A stretch of DNA of 64,000 bases from contig CAIQAB010000006.1 in assembly GCA_903869675.1 (NCBI GenBank), positions 1 through 64,000 of the forward strand. Direction: 5' to 3'. The notes under the pieces are model-generated. The model saw only the letters and a program-made list of their open reading frames with translations. It did no database searches and was not told the origin of the DNA. Positions 7,512 through 15,425 of this stretch are shown one piece after another (position 1 is the stretch's first letter; each line of letters opens with the position of its first letter). Origin of the DNA: an uncultured Verrucomicrobiota bacterium. Lineage in GTDB: Bacteria > Verrucomicrobiota > Verrucomicrobiia > Opitutales > Opitutaceae. The translations under genes were made by a program, and so were the position numbers.

Positions 7512-9467
7512 ATGGATTTTTTTGAGGCCCAAGCCCGCGCCCGGCGGCGCACAGGCAGGCTCCTCCTGCTGTTCGCCCTCGCGGTGCTGGGCACAGTGGC
7601 AGCCCTGTATTTAGCCTGCATTTTAGGCACCGCTTGGCTCGGCTTGCACATCACCGCCGGCGGCGGCGGCCTCGAAAGTAGCCCCGGCCTCAAGCAACCG
7701 CTCGTCTGGTGGCAACCTGGAGCATTCAAGATCGTGGCCGCCTTCGTGGCCGCCACCATCGGCCTCGCCAGTCTCTGGAAATGGTTTGAACTGCGTGCCG
7801 GCGGACCCGCCGTGGCCGAGAGCGTGGGCGGCGTGCGCCTAGCCGACACGCCGACCGACGCCACCGAGCGCCGTCTGTTGAACATCGTCGAGGAGATGTC
7901 TATCGCCTCCGGTCTCCCCGTGCCCGCGATCTACGTGCTCCCGGATGAGGCCGGATTGAATGCCTTCGCGGCGGGCTACTCCCAAGCCGACGCCGCCGTG
8001 GCCGTGACCCGCGGTGCGCTGGAACGGCTCGGCCGCGACGAACTGCAGGGTGTCGTCGCACACGAGTTCAGCCATATCCTAAACGGCGATATGCGGCTCA
8101 ATACCCGCCTGCTCGCCCTGCTTTACGGCATTCTCTCGCTGATGCTACTTGGCCGAGGACTCCTCCGCGCGGCTTTCGAACTTTCCCGCGGCTCCGGCAA
8201 TTCAAAGAAAAACGGCCTCTCGATCGGCGTGCCCCTCGCATTGGGCGGCGGCGCGCTGATGCTCATCGGCGGCGGCGGACACTTTTTCGGCCGCCTCATC
8301 CAAGCCGCCGTCTCCCGCCAGCGCGAACGCCTCGCCGACGCCGCCGCGGTGCAGTTCACCCGCAACCCCGCGGGCCTCGCCGGAGCCCTGAAAAAAGTCG
8401 GCGGACTTGCCCTCGGCGGGAATCTCATCGCCCCCAGCACCGCCCAAATCAGCCACTTTTGCTTCGCCCAAAGTTTCCGCTCCGACCTCGCGGGCCTCTT
8501 CGCCACCCATCCTCCTCTGGAGGAACGCATCCGCGCCCTTGACTCCTCCTTTGACGGGCATTTCCCAAAAATCGCCCCACTCTCGACCAGCCAAGGCAAC
8601 CGCCCCAGCCCGCCCCAACCTCCTCTGTCCGGCCACCGACTGTCCGCCAACCAGCTGATTAGCTCCGCCGGCGAGCTTAAGCCGGCCGGCGTGAACGCCA
8701 GCCGCGCCCTGCTCGACGGCCTGCCTCCGCTACTCCGCGAGGCCGCCCGCGATCCCAACCGCGTCTCTGCCCTGTGCTACGCGATCTGCCTGCCCGCCGG
8801 ACTCGACCCTGCCACCCTCGCCGCCCGTCGGGAGGTCATCGCCCGCCACGCTGCCTTCGCCGACTCCGACCAAACCGCGGCCCTCTTCGACGCGCTCGAG
8901 ATCCTCCCCTCAAACCACCGCCTGCCCCTGCTGCAAATCGCCACCCCGGCCCTGCGCCGACTCGGACCGCCCGCACGCGACCGAATGCTCGAAACCCTGG
9001 ACGAACTCGTCCACGCAGACGGCGTCGTGACCCCGCACGAGTTTGCGCTGCAAAAGATCGTTGCGCGCACCCTTGGCCTCGCCGCCGCCCCGCGCGAAGC
9101 CCTCCAGGCCCTTGCCCCCGCCAAAGTCGCGCCTGATCTCTCCATCGCGCTCTCCGCGGCCGCCCGCATCGATCACTCCGATCCCGTAGACGCCGAACTG
9201 GCCTTCGCCCGCGCCGCCAGCGAGTTCAACGGCCTCCAACCGCCCCTCGCCTACCAGCCGGCCGAACACAGCACGCTCGCCCGCCTCGACCTTGCACTCG
9301 ACCGCCTCGCCCGCACCCCCGCGCCGTTTCGCAAACGCATCCTCCAGGCCCTCGCCACCGCCCTCACCGCCGACTGCACCCTTTCGGCGACCGAGGCCGA
9401 TCTGCTGCGCGCCATTGCCGCCGCCCTCGACTGCCCCCTCCCGCCTGCGCTGGATTTTATATCATGA
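7512..9467 (+). CDS. Membrane M48 family zinc metalloprotease with TerB-like C-terminal region
   Basis: M48 (HtpX/Ste24-type) proteases cleave membrane or misfolded proteins. The 651-residue protein has two N-terminal transmembrane helices (about 17-45 and 70-90) and the zinc motif HEFSH (184-188). Further membrane helices follow, then the third zinc ligand region RQRERLADAAAVQF (about 274-287). The ~300 residues after about 350 are unusual for the family. Segments such as LDELVHADGVVTPHEFALQKIVAR and the closing ALTADCTLSATEADLLRAIAAALD resemble TerB-like helical modules (AD-x-x-x-x-x-x-E). It overlaps the next gene by ATGA and follows lemA. Confidence 0.88.
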   Translation: MDFFEAQARARRRTGRLLLLFALAVLGTVAALYLACILGTAWLGLHITAGGGGLESSPGLKQPLVWWQPGAFKIVAAFVAATIGLASLWKWFELRAGGPAVAESVGGVRLADTPTDATERRLLNIVEEMSIASGLPVPAIYVLPDEAGLNAFAAGYSQADAAVAVTRGALERLGRDELQGVVAHEFSHILNGDMRLNTRLLALLYGILSLMLLGRGLLRAAFELSRGSGNSKKNGLSIGVPLALGGGALMLIGGGGHFFGRLIQAAVSRQRERLADAAAVQFTRNPAGLAGALKKVGGLALGGNLIAPSTAQISHFCFAQSFRSDLAGLFATHPPLEERIRALDSSFDGHFPKIAPLSTSQGNRPSPPQPPLSGHRLSANQLISSAGELKPAGVNASRALLDGLPPLLREAARDPNRVSALCYAICLPAGLDPATLAARREVIARHAAFADSDQTAALFDALEILPSNHRLPLLQIATPALRRLGPPARDRMLETLDELVHADGVVTPHEFALQKIVARTLGLAAAPREALQALAPAKVAPDLSIALSAAARIDHSDPVDAELAFARAASEFNGLQPPLAYQPAEHSTLARLDLALDRLARTPAPFRKRILQALATALTADCTLSATEADLLRAIAAALDCPLPPALDFIS

Positions 9468-10372
9468 ACACCACCCTATTCGGCTTCGGCTATATTCTGT
9501 TCCTTTTGGCGATATTTACTCTGCTGCTATTTCTGAAAAAACGCAGCCGACAGGATCGAGCGCCCTTCCCGGAAAACACCCGGCTACTGCGTGGGCCCGG
9601 CGAATCACTGCGGCGCAAGGTCGCGGACCTGGATGAAAAGATCATCAATAATCTGCTGGCGGGCTTGCTACCCCCGTTTTTTGCACTCTCAGCGGGCCTC
9701 TTTCTCGCGGTGCGCCTCTCCAGCTGGTTTCGCCTCACAGCCCTCGCCGGGAGCACCGTGGCCTTCGTTACTTTTATCGTGCTCTTGGCGAAATGGGTGC
9801 TCGGCACCATGGAACGCCGCCGCAACACCGCGCTCGGCCTCTTCGGCGAACGCATCGTGGCCGAACACCTTGAACCACTAAAGACCGCCGGTTACCGCGT
9901 CTTCCACGATGTCCCGGCCGGCGACCCGCCCATCGGCTCAACCACCCCGCCCTTCAACCTCGACCACGTCGTGGTCGGCCCCGCCGGCGTCTTTGCCATC
10001 GAGACCAAGACCCGCCGCAAGGGCCGAGCCCGCGTCGGGTTCATGGCCCACGAGATCATCTACGACGGCCGCGCCCTTTCGTATCCATGGGGCGAGGACC
10101 GTCACGGCCTCGACCAGGCCCTCCGCCAGGCCGAGTGGCTCGCCACCCACCTGGAACGCCAGCTCGGCCGGCCTGTCCCGGTCCGCCCGCTGCTTGTTTT
10201 CCCCGGCTGGCTGATCATCCGCAAGGCCGCCGGCGCCGTGACGGTGCTCAACCCCCGCGAACTACCCGCCGCGATCATGCCTTCCGGTTCGCGCCCCGAG
10301 GCCTTGGATTCCGCAATCGTGGACCTGATCGCTCGCCAACTCGAAATCCGCTGCCGCGACGTGGAGCTCTGA
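9464..10372 (+). CDS. NERD-domain membrane protein
   Basis: NERD (nuclease-related domain) proteins share the restriction-endonuclease-like fold, and activity is proven in only a few. The 302-residue protein has one N-terminal helix (about 4-22), two central transmembrane helices (about 67-105), and then the NERD domain from about 125. That domain has G-E-R-I-V-A-E-H at its start and the core FNLDHVVVGPAGVFAIETKT, in which the D and the E-T-K form the expected D-x(n)-E-x-K active-site pattern. The start codon overlaps the protease stop (ATGA), so it is probably co-translated with the M48 gene. The substrate is unknown. Confidence 0.85.
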   Translation: MNTTLFGFGYILFLLAIFTLLLFLKKRSRQDRAPFPENTRLLRGPGESLRRKVADLDEKIINNLLAGLLPPFFALSAGLFLAVRLSSWFRLTALAGSTVAFVTFIVLLAKWVLGTMERRRNTALGLFGERIVAEHLEPLKTAGYRVFHDVPAGDPPIGSTTPPFNLDHVVVGPAGVFAIETKTRRKGRARVGFMAHEIIYDGRALSYPWGEDRHGLDQALRQAEWLATHLERQLGRPVPVRPLLVFPGWLIIRKAAGAVTVLNPRELPAAIMPSGSRPEALDSAIVDLIARQLEIRCRDVEL

Positions 10373-10381
10373 GCGGGCCGC

Positions 10382-10816
10382 CTAAACCGCACCGGCCGCG
10401 AGCAACGCCACCCCGGTCCGCAGCGTCCATGCCGCCGTCCGGGGCCAGTTCCATCCGGCCAGGCCCTCCGCCTCCGCCTCATCGGCCGCTGCCTGTAAGC
10501 GCGCATGGCGCGGCACCATAACCCCAAAGGTCCACCCCCAGGTCGCCACGGTGAGTGCGAGACCGGCGGAGTTTCCCGCCGTCCACCCAGCGACCGCCGG
10601 CACCGCCAGCGAAAAACCCAGTTCGGCCACCATAAGCGGGCCCGCCACCCCACCCATGGCCCGCGTGTAGGCCGCATGATAAACCCGAAACGCCTCCACC
10701 CCTGCCGCGCGCCGCAGGTGGCCGAAACGCGGATAGACCGCCAGTTGCACCGTCCAGCACAGACCGGCCAGCATGGCAGAAACAGCGAGCTGGGTGAGGT
10801 GCAGCGACGTAATCAT
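10382..10816 (-). CDS. Four-helix hypothetical membrane protein
   Basis: I choose the ATG at 10816-10814 (MITSLHLTQLAVS) over the longer reading because it begins directly with a membrane helix. The 144-residue product has about four transmembrane segments, an aromatic-rich first loop (WTVQLAVYPRFGHL) and a mid-protein FRVYHAAYTRAMG motif. I recognise no family with confidence. It converges with the NERD gene, the two stops lying 9 bases apart. Its start faces the terC start across 134 bases, so the two are divergent. Confidence 0.6.
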   Translation of the reverse strand: MITSLHLTQLAVSAMLAGLCWTVQLAVYPRFGHLRRAAGVEAFRVYHAAYTRAMGGVAGPLMVAELGFSLAVPAVAGWTAGNSAGLALTVATWGWTFGVMVPRHARLQAAADEAEAEGLAGWNWPRTAAWTLRTGVALLAAGAV

Positions 10817-10950
10817 GGCCCCATAGTGACCGGCCTGGGCTCCGCCGCAACCCCGCCCCACGATTGGAATCCGGCCCCCATTTTCCAAACCGGCCGCCCA
10901 AGCTTGTCCGCGACGCGCCCTCCGCTTGTTTGCGTCATCCCTTCAACCCC

Positions 10951-12012
10951 ATGACCAACCTCCTCCTTTTCCCCATCGCCGACTACTGGTGGTTCTACGG
11001 ACTCTTCACTCTCTTCGTGCTGGGCATGCTCGCGCTCGACCTCGGCGTGTTCCACCGCGAAGCCCACGACGTCTCGATCAAGGAGGCCTCCACGTGGAGC
11101 GTCATCTGGATCTCGCTCGCGCTGCTTTTCGGCTACGGCTTCTGGCAATATGCGCAGTGGAAACTTCCCCACTATCCCCCCCTCCTCGCCGCCCTCGCCA
11201 CCCAGGGGGTGACCGGGCCCGCCGCCATCGCCGCGGAGGCCGGACGGCTGGCCAACCAGTCAGCCCTCGAATTCCTAACCGGCTTCGTGGTCGAGAAATC
11301 CCTCTCCGTGGACAACATTTTCGTGTTCGTCATCGTCTTTAGCTACTTTGCCATCCCCTCGAGATACCAGCACAAGGTCCTGTTTTACGGCATCCTCGGC
11401 GCGCTGCTTTTCCGCATTCTCTTCATCTCGGCCGGCGCCGCGCTGATGCAATACGAGTGGGTCATCTGGATCTTCGGGGGTTTCCTTGTCCTGACCGGCT
11501 TTAAGATCCTGTTCGCTCCGGAAAAGCCCATCGAACCGGAGAAAAATCCCTTCATCCGCCTGCTGAAGAAAATCCTGCCCGTCACCCCGAAGCTGGAAGG
11601 GGAGCGATTCTTCCTGCGCAAGTCCGGCGTGCTCCACGCCACCCCGCTTTTCGTGTGCCTCGTCTTCGTGGAAATTACGGATATCGTCTTCGCGGTGGAT
11701 TCCGTGCCCGCCATCTTCGCAATCACCAAGGAGCCCCTGATCGTGTTTACCTCGAATATCTTCGCGATCCTCGGTCTACGCGCCCTGTTTTTCCTGCTCG
11801 CCGGGGTGATGCATAAGTTCTGGGCCCTGAAATACGGCCTAGGCGTCATCCTGATTTTCGTCGGCCTGAAGATGGTTTGGCTGAATCACGTCTTCGGGGG
11901 CAAATTCCCGATCACTTGGTCGCTCAGCCTCATCGGCACGCTTCTCGCCCTCGCCATCGCCGTGTCGCTCACGTTTCCCAAAAAACTCAATCACGCCGTC
12001 ATTACGAGATGA
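10951..12012 (+). CDS. TerC/Alx family integral membrane protein
   Basis: TerC-family proteins are multi-pass membrane proteins linked to tellurite resistance, manganese export (Alx/MntP-like roles) and metalation of exported proteins. The ATG at 10951 gives 353 residues with about nine transmembrane helices. Family hallmarks are the acidic intramembrane motifs LALDLGVFHR (about 27-36), FVVEKSLSVDNIFVFV (about 110-125) and EITDIVFAVDSVPAIFAIT (about 240-258). The long first loop containing YPPLLAALATQG is typical of the Alx-like subgroup. It ends overlapping exoD by 11 bases, stop to stop on opposite strands. Confidence 0.9.
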   Translation: MTNLLLFPIADYWWFYGLFTLFVLGMLALDLGVFHREAHDVSIKEASTWSVIWISLALLFGYGFWQYAQWKLPHYPPLLAALATQGVTGPAAIAAEAGRLANQSALEFLTGFVVEKSLSVDNIFVFVIVFSYFAIPSRYQHKVLFYGILGALLFRILFISAGAALMQYEWVIWIFGGFLVLTGFKILFAPEKPIEPEKNPFIRLLKKILPVTPKLEGERFFLRKSGVLHATPLFVCLVFVEITDIVFAVDSVPAIFAITKEPLIVFTSNIFAILGLRALFFLLAGVMHKFWALKYGLGVILIFVGLKMVWLNHVFGGKFPITWSLSLIGTLLALAIAVSLTFPKKLNHAVITR

Positions 12013-12697
12013 ACCAGACCTTGACTGCTTCCACCAGCCGCACCGCCGCCTCCCCGAGGAAGTAGAAAAACGCCACGCCACCCCCTCCCACCGCGTAGCC
12101 GACCGCGATCGCGACGCCATCACGCTCCAGCAAACCGCCCGCGATCAAAAGGATCATCCAGGCCGGAAACGAATTCGTGAACGGAACCGGTAGGGGCAGG
12201 AGTAAAACCAGCGCCGCCCCAAGCATGGCAAGAGCATGCAGGCGCAACAGCGCGGGCGACTCGGCAAACCACGAGACCCTCGGCCGGAGAAATTTTTCGA
12301 GGACCGCCAGCACCTTGCCGGAGAAAGTGAGCACGGCGCCAAAGAATCCGGGCGGAAGCGGTTTGCCCATAAGACGAGCCGGCAGCCACGGTTTCTGACC
12401 GAGCGCGAGGCGCAGCGAAATCAACGCGATGGTCAGGCCGAAGGGCACCGAGAGCAGTGGCACTGGAATCGGCGAGATGAAGGGTAACGCGAGGAGCATG
12501 ATGACCAAGGTCCAGGCCCGGCCCTGCAACACCGCCACCATCTGACCAAGGGTCAGCGGACCCTCCGCGAAACGGTCGCGCAGCGCCGCGATCTCCTCGG
12601 AGAGCTTTTTGGCCGTCGGCCGCGCGCGCAGTTCGCGTTGCGCCGCGCGCAGCGCCTCCCTCGCCGTCTCACGCAATTCTCTCCGGCGGCGGGCCAT
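12002..12697 (-). CDS. ExoD family membrane protein
   Basis: ExoD was named from a Rhizobium exopolysaccharide and alkali-sensitivity mutant; its molecular role is not known. The ATG at 12697-12695 gives 231 residues with a basic helical N-terminus (about 1-45), then the domain start LTLGQMVAVLQGRAWTLVIM. The conserved LLALPFISPIPVPLLSVPFG stretch follows at about 68-87, along with four or more membrane helices. The start lies 2 bases from the queE stop, so it is probably the last gene of the queC-queE transcript, although no functional tie to queuosine is evident. Confidence 0.85.
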   Translation of the reverse strand: MARRRRELRETAREALRAAQRELRARPTAKKLSEEIAALRDRFAEGPLTLGQMVAVLQGRAWTLVIMLLALPFISPIPVPLLSVPFGLTIALISLRLALGQKPWLPARLMGKPLPPGFFGAVLTFSGKVLAVLEKFLRPRVSWFAESPALLRLHALAMLGAALVLLLPLPVPFTNSFPAWMILLIAGGLLERDGVAIAVGYAVGGGGVAFFYFLGEAAVRLVEAVKVWFIS

Positions 12698-12698
12698 G

Positions 12699-13409
12699 TC
12701 AGGTCCCCCTCCGGTTGCCGTAGAGCTCGACATGCAACCGGTGGGCGTAGCGCCAACCGCGCTCCTTGCAGGCCTCGGCCAACCAGTCCGCCCGCTCCCG
12801 CAGCCGCTCCGGCGTGGTCCCCTCGGGCATGAGCAAGACCTGATGAGGAGGGATCGCCCGTCCGCCCGCCGCCAGTTCCTCCACCCGTGCCGCGACCTCG
12901 TCGAGATCCGCCGGCTCCGCCGCCACAAACTTCAGTTGGAACCCGTGGCCCCCCGCCAGCCACGCCCGGATCACATCCGGTCGCCAGCGCGTCGCCTCGT
13001 GCCGCGCGACCCAGCCCGTCCCGGCACGCTCCGCCTTCGGGGTGGAGTTGGCCAACTTGGGCGAAATCGAAGCCAAGTCACAGGCCAAACCGGGGGGCGG
13101 CGGGAGAGTGCCCGCCGTCTCAATCGTAATGTGGAAACCCGCCTCACGCAGCCCCGCCGCCAGCGCCGGCAGCTCCGGCGCAATCATGGGTTCTCCGCCC
13201 GTGAGCACGACGTGCCGCCCCGGCCAAGCCCGAGCCTCCGTCACCAGCGCGTCAACCGTCCGGTCCGTTCCCTCGGGCCGCCAGGAAGCGTAGGGCGTAT
13301 CACACCAAGCGCAGCGTAGATTGCAGCCACTGGTGCGGATAAAAAATGACGGCACCCCCGCAAGCCCACCCTCGCCCTGGATGGAATAGAAGGTCTCCGC
13401 GATCAGCAC
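12699..13409 (-). CDS. queE: 7-carboxy-7-deazaguanine synthase
   Basis: QueE is a radical SAM enzyme that turns 6-carboxytetrahydropterin into 7-carboxy-7-deazaguanine for queuosine or archaeosine-type bases. Starting at GTG 13409-13407, which overlaps queC by 7 bases, the product has 236 residues. It shows the N-terminal FYSIQGEGGLAGVPSFFIR motif and the cluster motif CNLRCAWC (C-x3-C-x2-C) near residues 34-41. The GGEP motif and the C-terminal QVLLMPEGTTP and RLHVELYGNR segments follow. The order queC-queE fits the pathway; queD and queF are not in this window. Confidence 0.95.
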   Translation of the reverse strand: MLIAETFYSIQGEGGLAGVPSFFIRTSGCNLRCAWCDTPYASWRPEGTDRTVDALVTEARAWPGRHVVLTGGEPMIAPELPALAAGLREAGFHITIETAGTLPPPPGLACDLASISPKLANSTPKAERAGTGWVARHEATRWRPDVIRAWLAGGHGFQLKFVAAEPADLDEVAARVEELAAGGRAIPPHQVLLMPEGTTPERLRERADWLAEACKERGWRYAHRLHVELYGNRRGT

Positions 13410-14113
13410 GCGCCGCCCTCCGCCTCGCCCGCGCCGGGCGCCGCCGGCAGTGCACCCGTGTCGGCGTAATCGGTCGGATCCGCCACTCCGGCCTCGAGAA
13501 AAGCCTCGCGGCGCTCCACGCAAGTGCCGCAGCGCCCGCAATGCCGGGCACCGCCCTTGTAGCACGACCAAGTGCGGGAAAAATCCACCCCCAGCCGGTC
13601 GCCCTCCGCCGCGATACCGCCCTTGCTGAGGGCAATAAAGGGCCGCAGCAGCCGCACCCCCGCGTAGGTGCCGAGCCGCATCGCCTCGCCCATCGCCGCC
13701 ATGAACTCCTCGCGGCAGTCCGGATAGATGGCGTGGTCGCCGCCGTGAGCGCCGATGACCAGCGCCTCCGCCCCGACGCTCTCCGCGAAACCGCACGCCA
13801 CGCTCAGGAACACCGCGTTGCGAAACGGCACCACCGTCTGCTTCATGTTGTCCGCCTCGTAATGACCCTCGGGGATCTCCCCGCCGGACCGCAGCAGCGC
13901 CGAGGAAAAGAGGCGGTCCACGAAGTCCATCGCCACAATCTCGTGCCGCACCCCCAGGAGGGCCGCCTGCGCCGCCGCCATGGGCAACTCGCGGGCCGAG
14001 TGCTTCGCACCGTAGTCAAAACTGATCGCCGCCACGACCGTATGCTCGCGCGCCGCCCAGTGGAGCGCCGCCACCGAATCCATCCCGCCGGAACATAGGA
14101 CAACGACCTTCAT
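13403..14113 (-). CDS. queC: 7-cyano-7-deazaguanine synthase
   Basis: QueC makes preQ0 from 7-carboxy-7-deazaguanine using ATP and ammonia. The ATG at 14113-14111 gives 236 residues opening with the PP-loop MKVVVLCSGGMDSVAALHWA. Conserved FDYGAKHSARE and PFRNAVFLSVA segments follow. The zinc-binding Cys set near the C-terminus reads CYKGGARHCGRCGTCVERR. It starts the minus-strand unit queC-queE-exoD. The 137 bases upstream show no convincing preQ1 riboswitch. Confidence 0.96.
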   Translation of the reverse strand: MKVVVLCSGGMDSVAALHWAAREHTVVAAISFDYGAKHSARELPMAAAQAALLGVRHEIVAMDFVDRLFSSALLRSGGEIPEGHYEADNMKQTVVPFRNAVFLSVACGFAESVGAEALVIGAHGGDHAIYPDCREEFMAAMGEAMRLGTYAGVRLLRPFIALSKGGIAAEGDRLGVDFSRTWSCYKGGARHCGRCGTCVERREAFLEAGVADPTDYADTGALPAAPGAGEAEGGAC

Positions 14114-14250
14114 GATATTTCCGGCCAACGTGACCCCGCCCCCGCCCGGAAGCAATCCCGCCCGCCCACATCAAACAGAGATTAAACTCTATTTCCCAGA
14201 CCAGGACTCTACCTGTTCACCTAAGCATAATCGCAACAACGCGACCCAAC

Positions 14251-14949
14251 CTAACCTTGGTAAAGATAGAATTCATCGACCTTAAAGGCGCCCACGCGCT
14301 TGAAACCCTGAGGTTCCAATAACCGAGCATAGTCATGGGTGAAGTAGTTGTTCTCCACAGAAATCACCCGCACTGGCGTAGCGGAAAAATTTATATTTCG
14401 GAGAATATCGAGTTCACCTCCCTCGGTGTCCAAACTCAAAAAATCCACCTTTGCTATGCCCGCCGTTGCCAGTGCCTCAGCCCAAGTAACACACCTAACC
14501 TGGATCTCTCTTGTTCGTCCCTGACCGCGCCGCTCAATAGCTCGTCGAATACGGCGGACATGACGCTCGTCCATCTTTTCACTCAAACCGCTATACATGT
14601 GGGTTCCGTCAACCACTTCGGTAAAACGCGCCGTTCCCGATCGGTCGCTTACGCAGGCATTCAAAGTCTGGCATCTGCGGGCCGCTTTGAGCTTTTCAAA
14701 AATCGATGGTATTGGCTCTACCGCCAAGCCCCTCCAACCATGCTCACGCTCTAAATGGAAAGTGTTACTGATGCTCACCCCATCACTGGCTCCGATATCC
14801 ACAAAGCACCCGGCGCGCATCCCCCCAAGTAACTCCAAGACAAACACATCCTGCCCCATCGCCCCGCTTCCACCGCGACGTGCCTGCAACTGCGTCACAG
14901 TTTGCTGATAACGCCAACGGCGCCAAAGATGACATAGCTTGGAAATCAT
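14251..14949 (-). CDS. FkbM family methyltransferase
   Basis: FkbM-type enzymes are SAM-dependent O-methyltransferases, often acting on sugars of glycans or surface polysaccharides. I start at the ATG 14949-14947, which has a GAGG ribosome site 9 bases upstream, giving 232 residues. The SAM-binding region is CFVDIGASDGVSISNTFHLE, followed by W-R-G-L-A-V-E-P-I-P. The late conserved FLSLDTEGGELDILRNI element matches the family. It is isolated on the minus strand and divergent from the XRE regulator, sharing a 62-base intergenic region with inverted repeats. No other glycan genes are adjacent, so the substrate is unknown. Confidence 0.88.
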   Translation of the reverse strand: MISKLCHLWRRWRYQQTVTQLQARRGGSGAMGQDVFVLELLGGMRAGCFVDIGASDGVSISNTFHLEREHGWRGLAVEPIPSIFEKLKAARRCQTLNACVSDRSGTARFTEVVDGTHMYSGLSEKMDERHVRRIRRAIERRGQGRTREIQVRCVTWAEALATAGIAKVDFLSLDTEGGELDILRNINFSATPVRVISVENNYFTHDYARLLEPQGFKRVGAFKVDEFYLYQG

Positions 14950-14958
14950 TCGCCAGAA

Positions 14959-15006
14959 CCTCACTATAGTTAGATGCCCGTCAACGGCTTTCTCACAATA
15001 GTGAGG
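14959..15006. promoter_or_regulatory. Inverted repeat in fkbM/XRE divergent region, candidate operator
   Basis: CCTCACTAT (14959-14967) and ATAGTGAGG (14998-15006) form a perfect 9-bp inverted repeat with a 30-base spacer. A nested CTCAC-AATA-GTGAG palindrome lies at 14992-15005. The two arms contain the probable ribosome sites of the divergent genes. The position between an XRE regulator and its neighbour makes an autoregulatory operator plausible, though part of the match follows from both arms holding a GAGG. Confidence 0.45.
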
Positions 15007-15011
15007 GAGGG

Positions 15012-15242
15012 ATGTCCAAGCAATCGCGTCCTGACTACGGAAAGCTGTGCGATACCTTCGCCATGCTTGTTCGCGCCAAGCGCGAATCGCTTGGTTTATC
15101 CATGTCGGAGGTGGCGCAACGAGCCGGCCTATCTCAGCAGATGGTCAGCTACGTTGAACGAGGCCTCAGGGTGCCTACGCTAGAGAGCATGTATCGCCTC
15201 TCCCATGCCCTCTCCACACCCTTGCGCGACTTAATTGATTGA
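15012..15242 (+). CDS. XRE/Cro-type helix-turn-helix regulator
   Basis: This 76-residue protein is essentially one HTH_3 domain (about 14-72). It has the helix pattern LVRAKRESLGLSMSEVAQRAGLSQQMVSYVERGLRVPTLESMYRLSHAL, in which SEVAQRAGLSQQMVSYVERG is the turn and recognition helix. There is no effector domain. A strong GGGAGGG ribosome site sits 1-2 bases before the ATG at 15012. It faces the fkbM methyltransferase gene across inverted repeats and so may control itself and that gene. Its target set is otherwise unknown. Confidence 0.9.
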   Translation: MSKQSRPDYGKLCDTFAMLVRAKRESLGLSMSEVAQRAGLSQQMVSYVERGLRVPTLESMYRLSHALSTPLRDLID

Positions 15243-15425
15243 AGGCTAAAAGCACTTTTGGCGCGCATTGAAACCTAACCTATTGGGTATTCTGCGTTGA
15301 GCCTCCGTGCTCACTAGGCGGCCCACCCGCCCGTTTTTCATCCTTCCTTCCGCGCGCCGCCTCGCTTCTGCTGCGCCCAGCCTCGCCGCAAGCGCGCTCC
15401 ACGCGCCCCCGCCGCGAGACGCCCG

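Noticed and set aside
10864-10950. N-terminal extension of TerC from the upstream open frame
   Set aside because: The added residues are polar and overlap the divergent promoter region; the ATG at 10951 starts directly before the membrane part.
14114-14250. preQ1 riboswitch upstream of queC
   Set aside because: No convincing hairpin plus A-rich tail of the preQ1 type could be found in the 137 bases.
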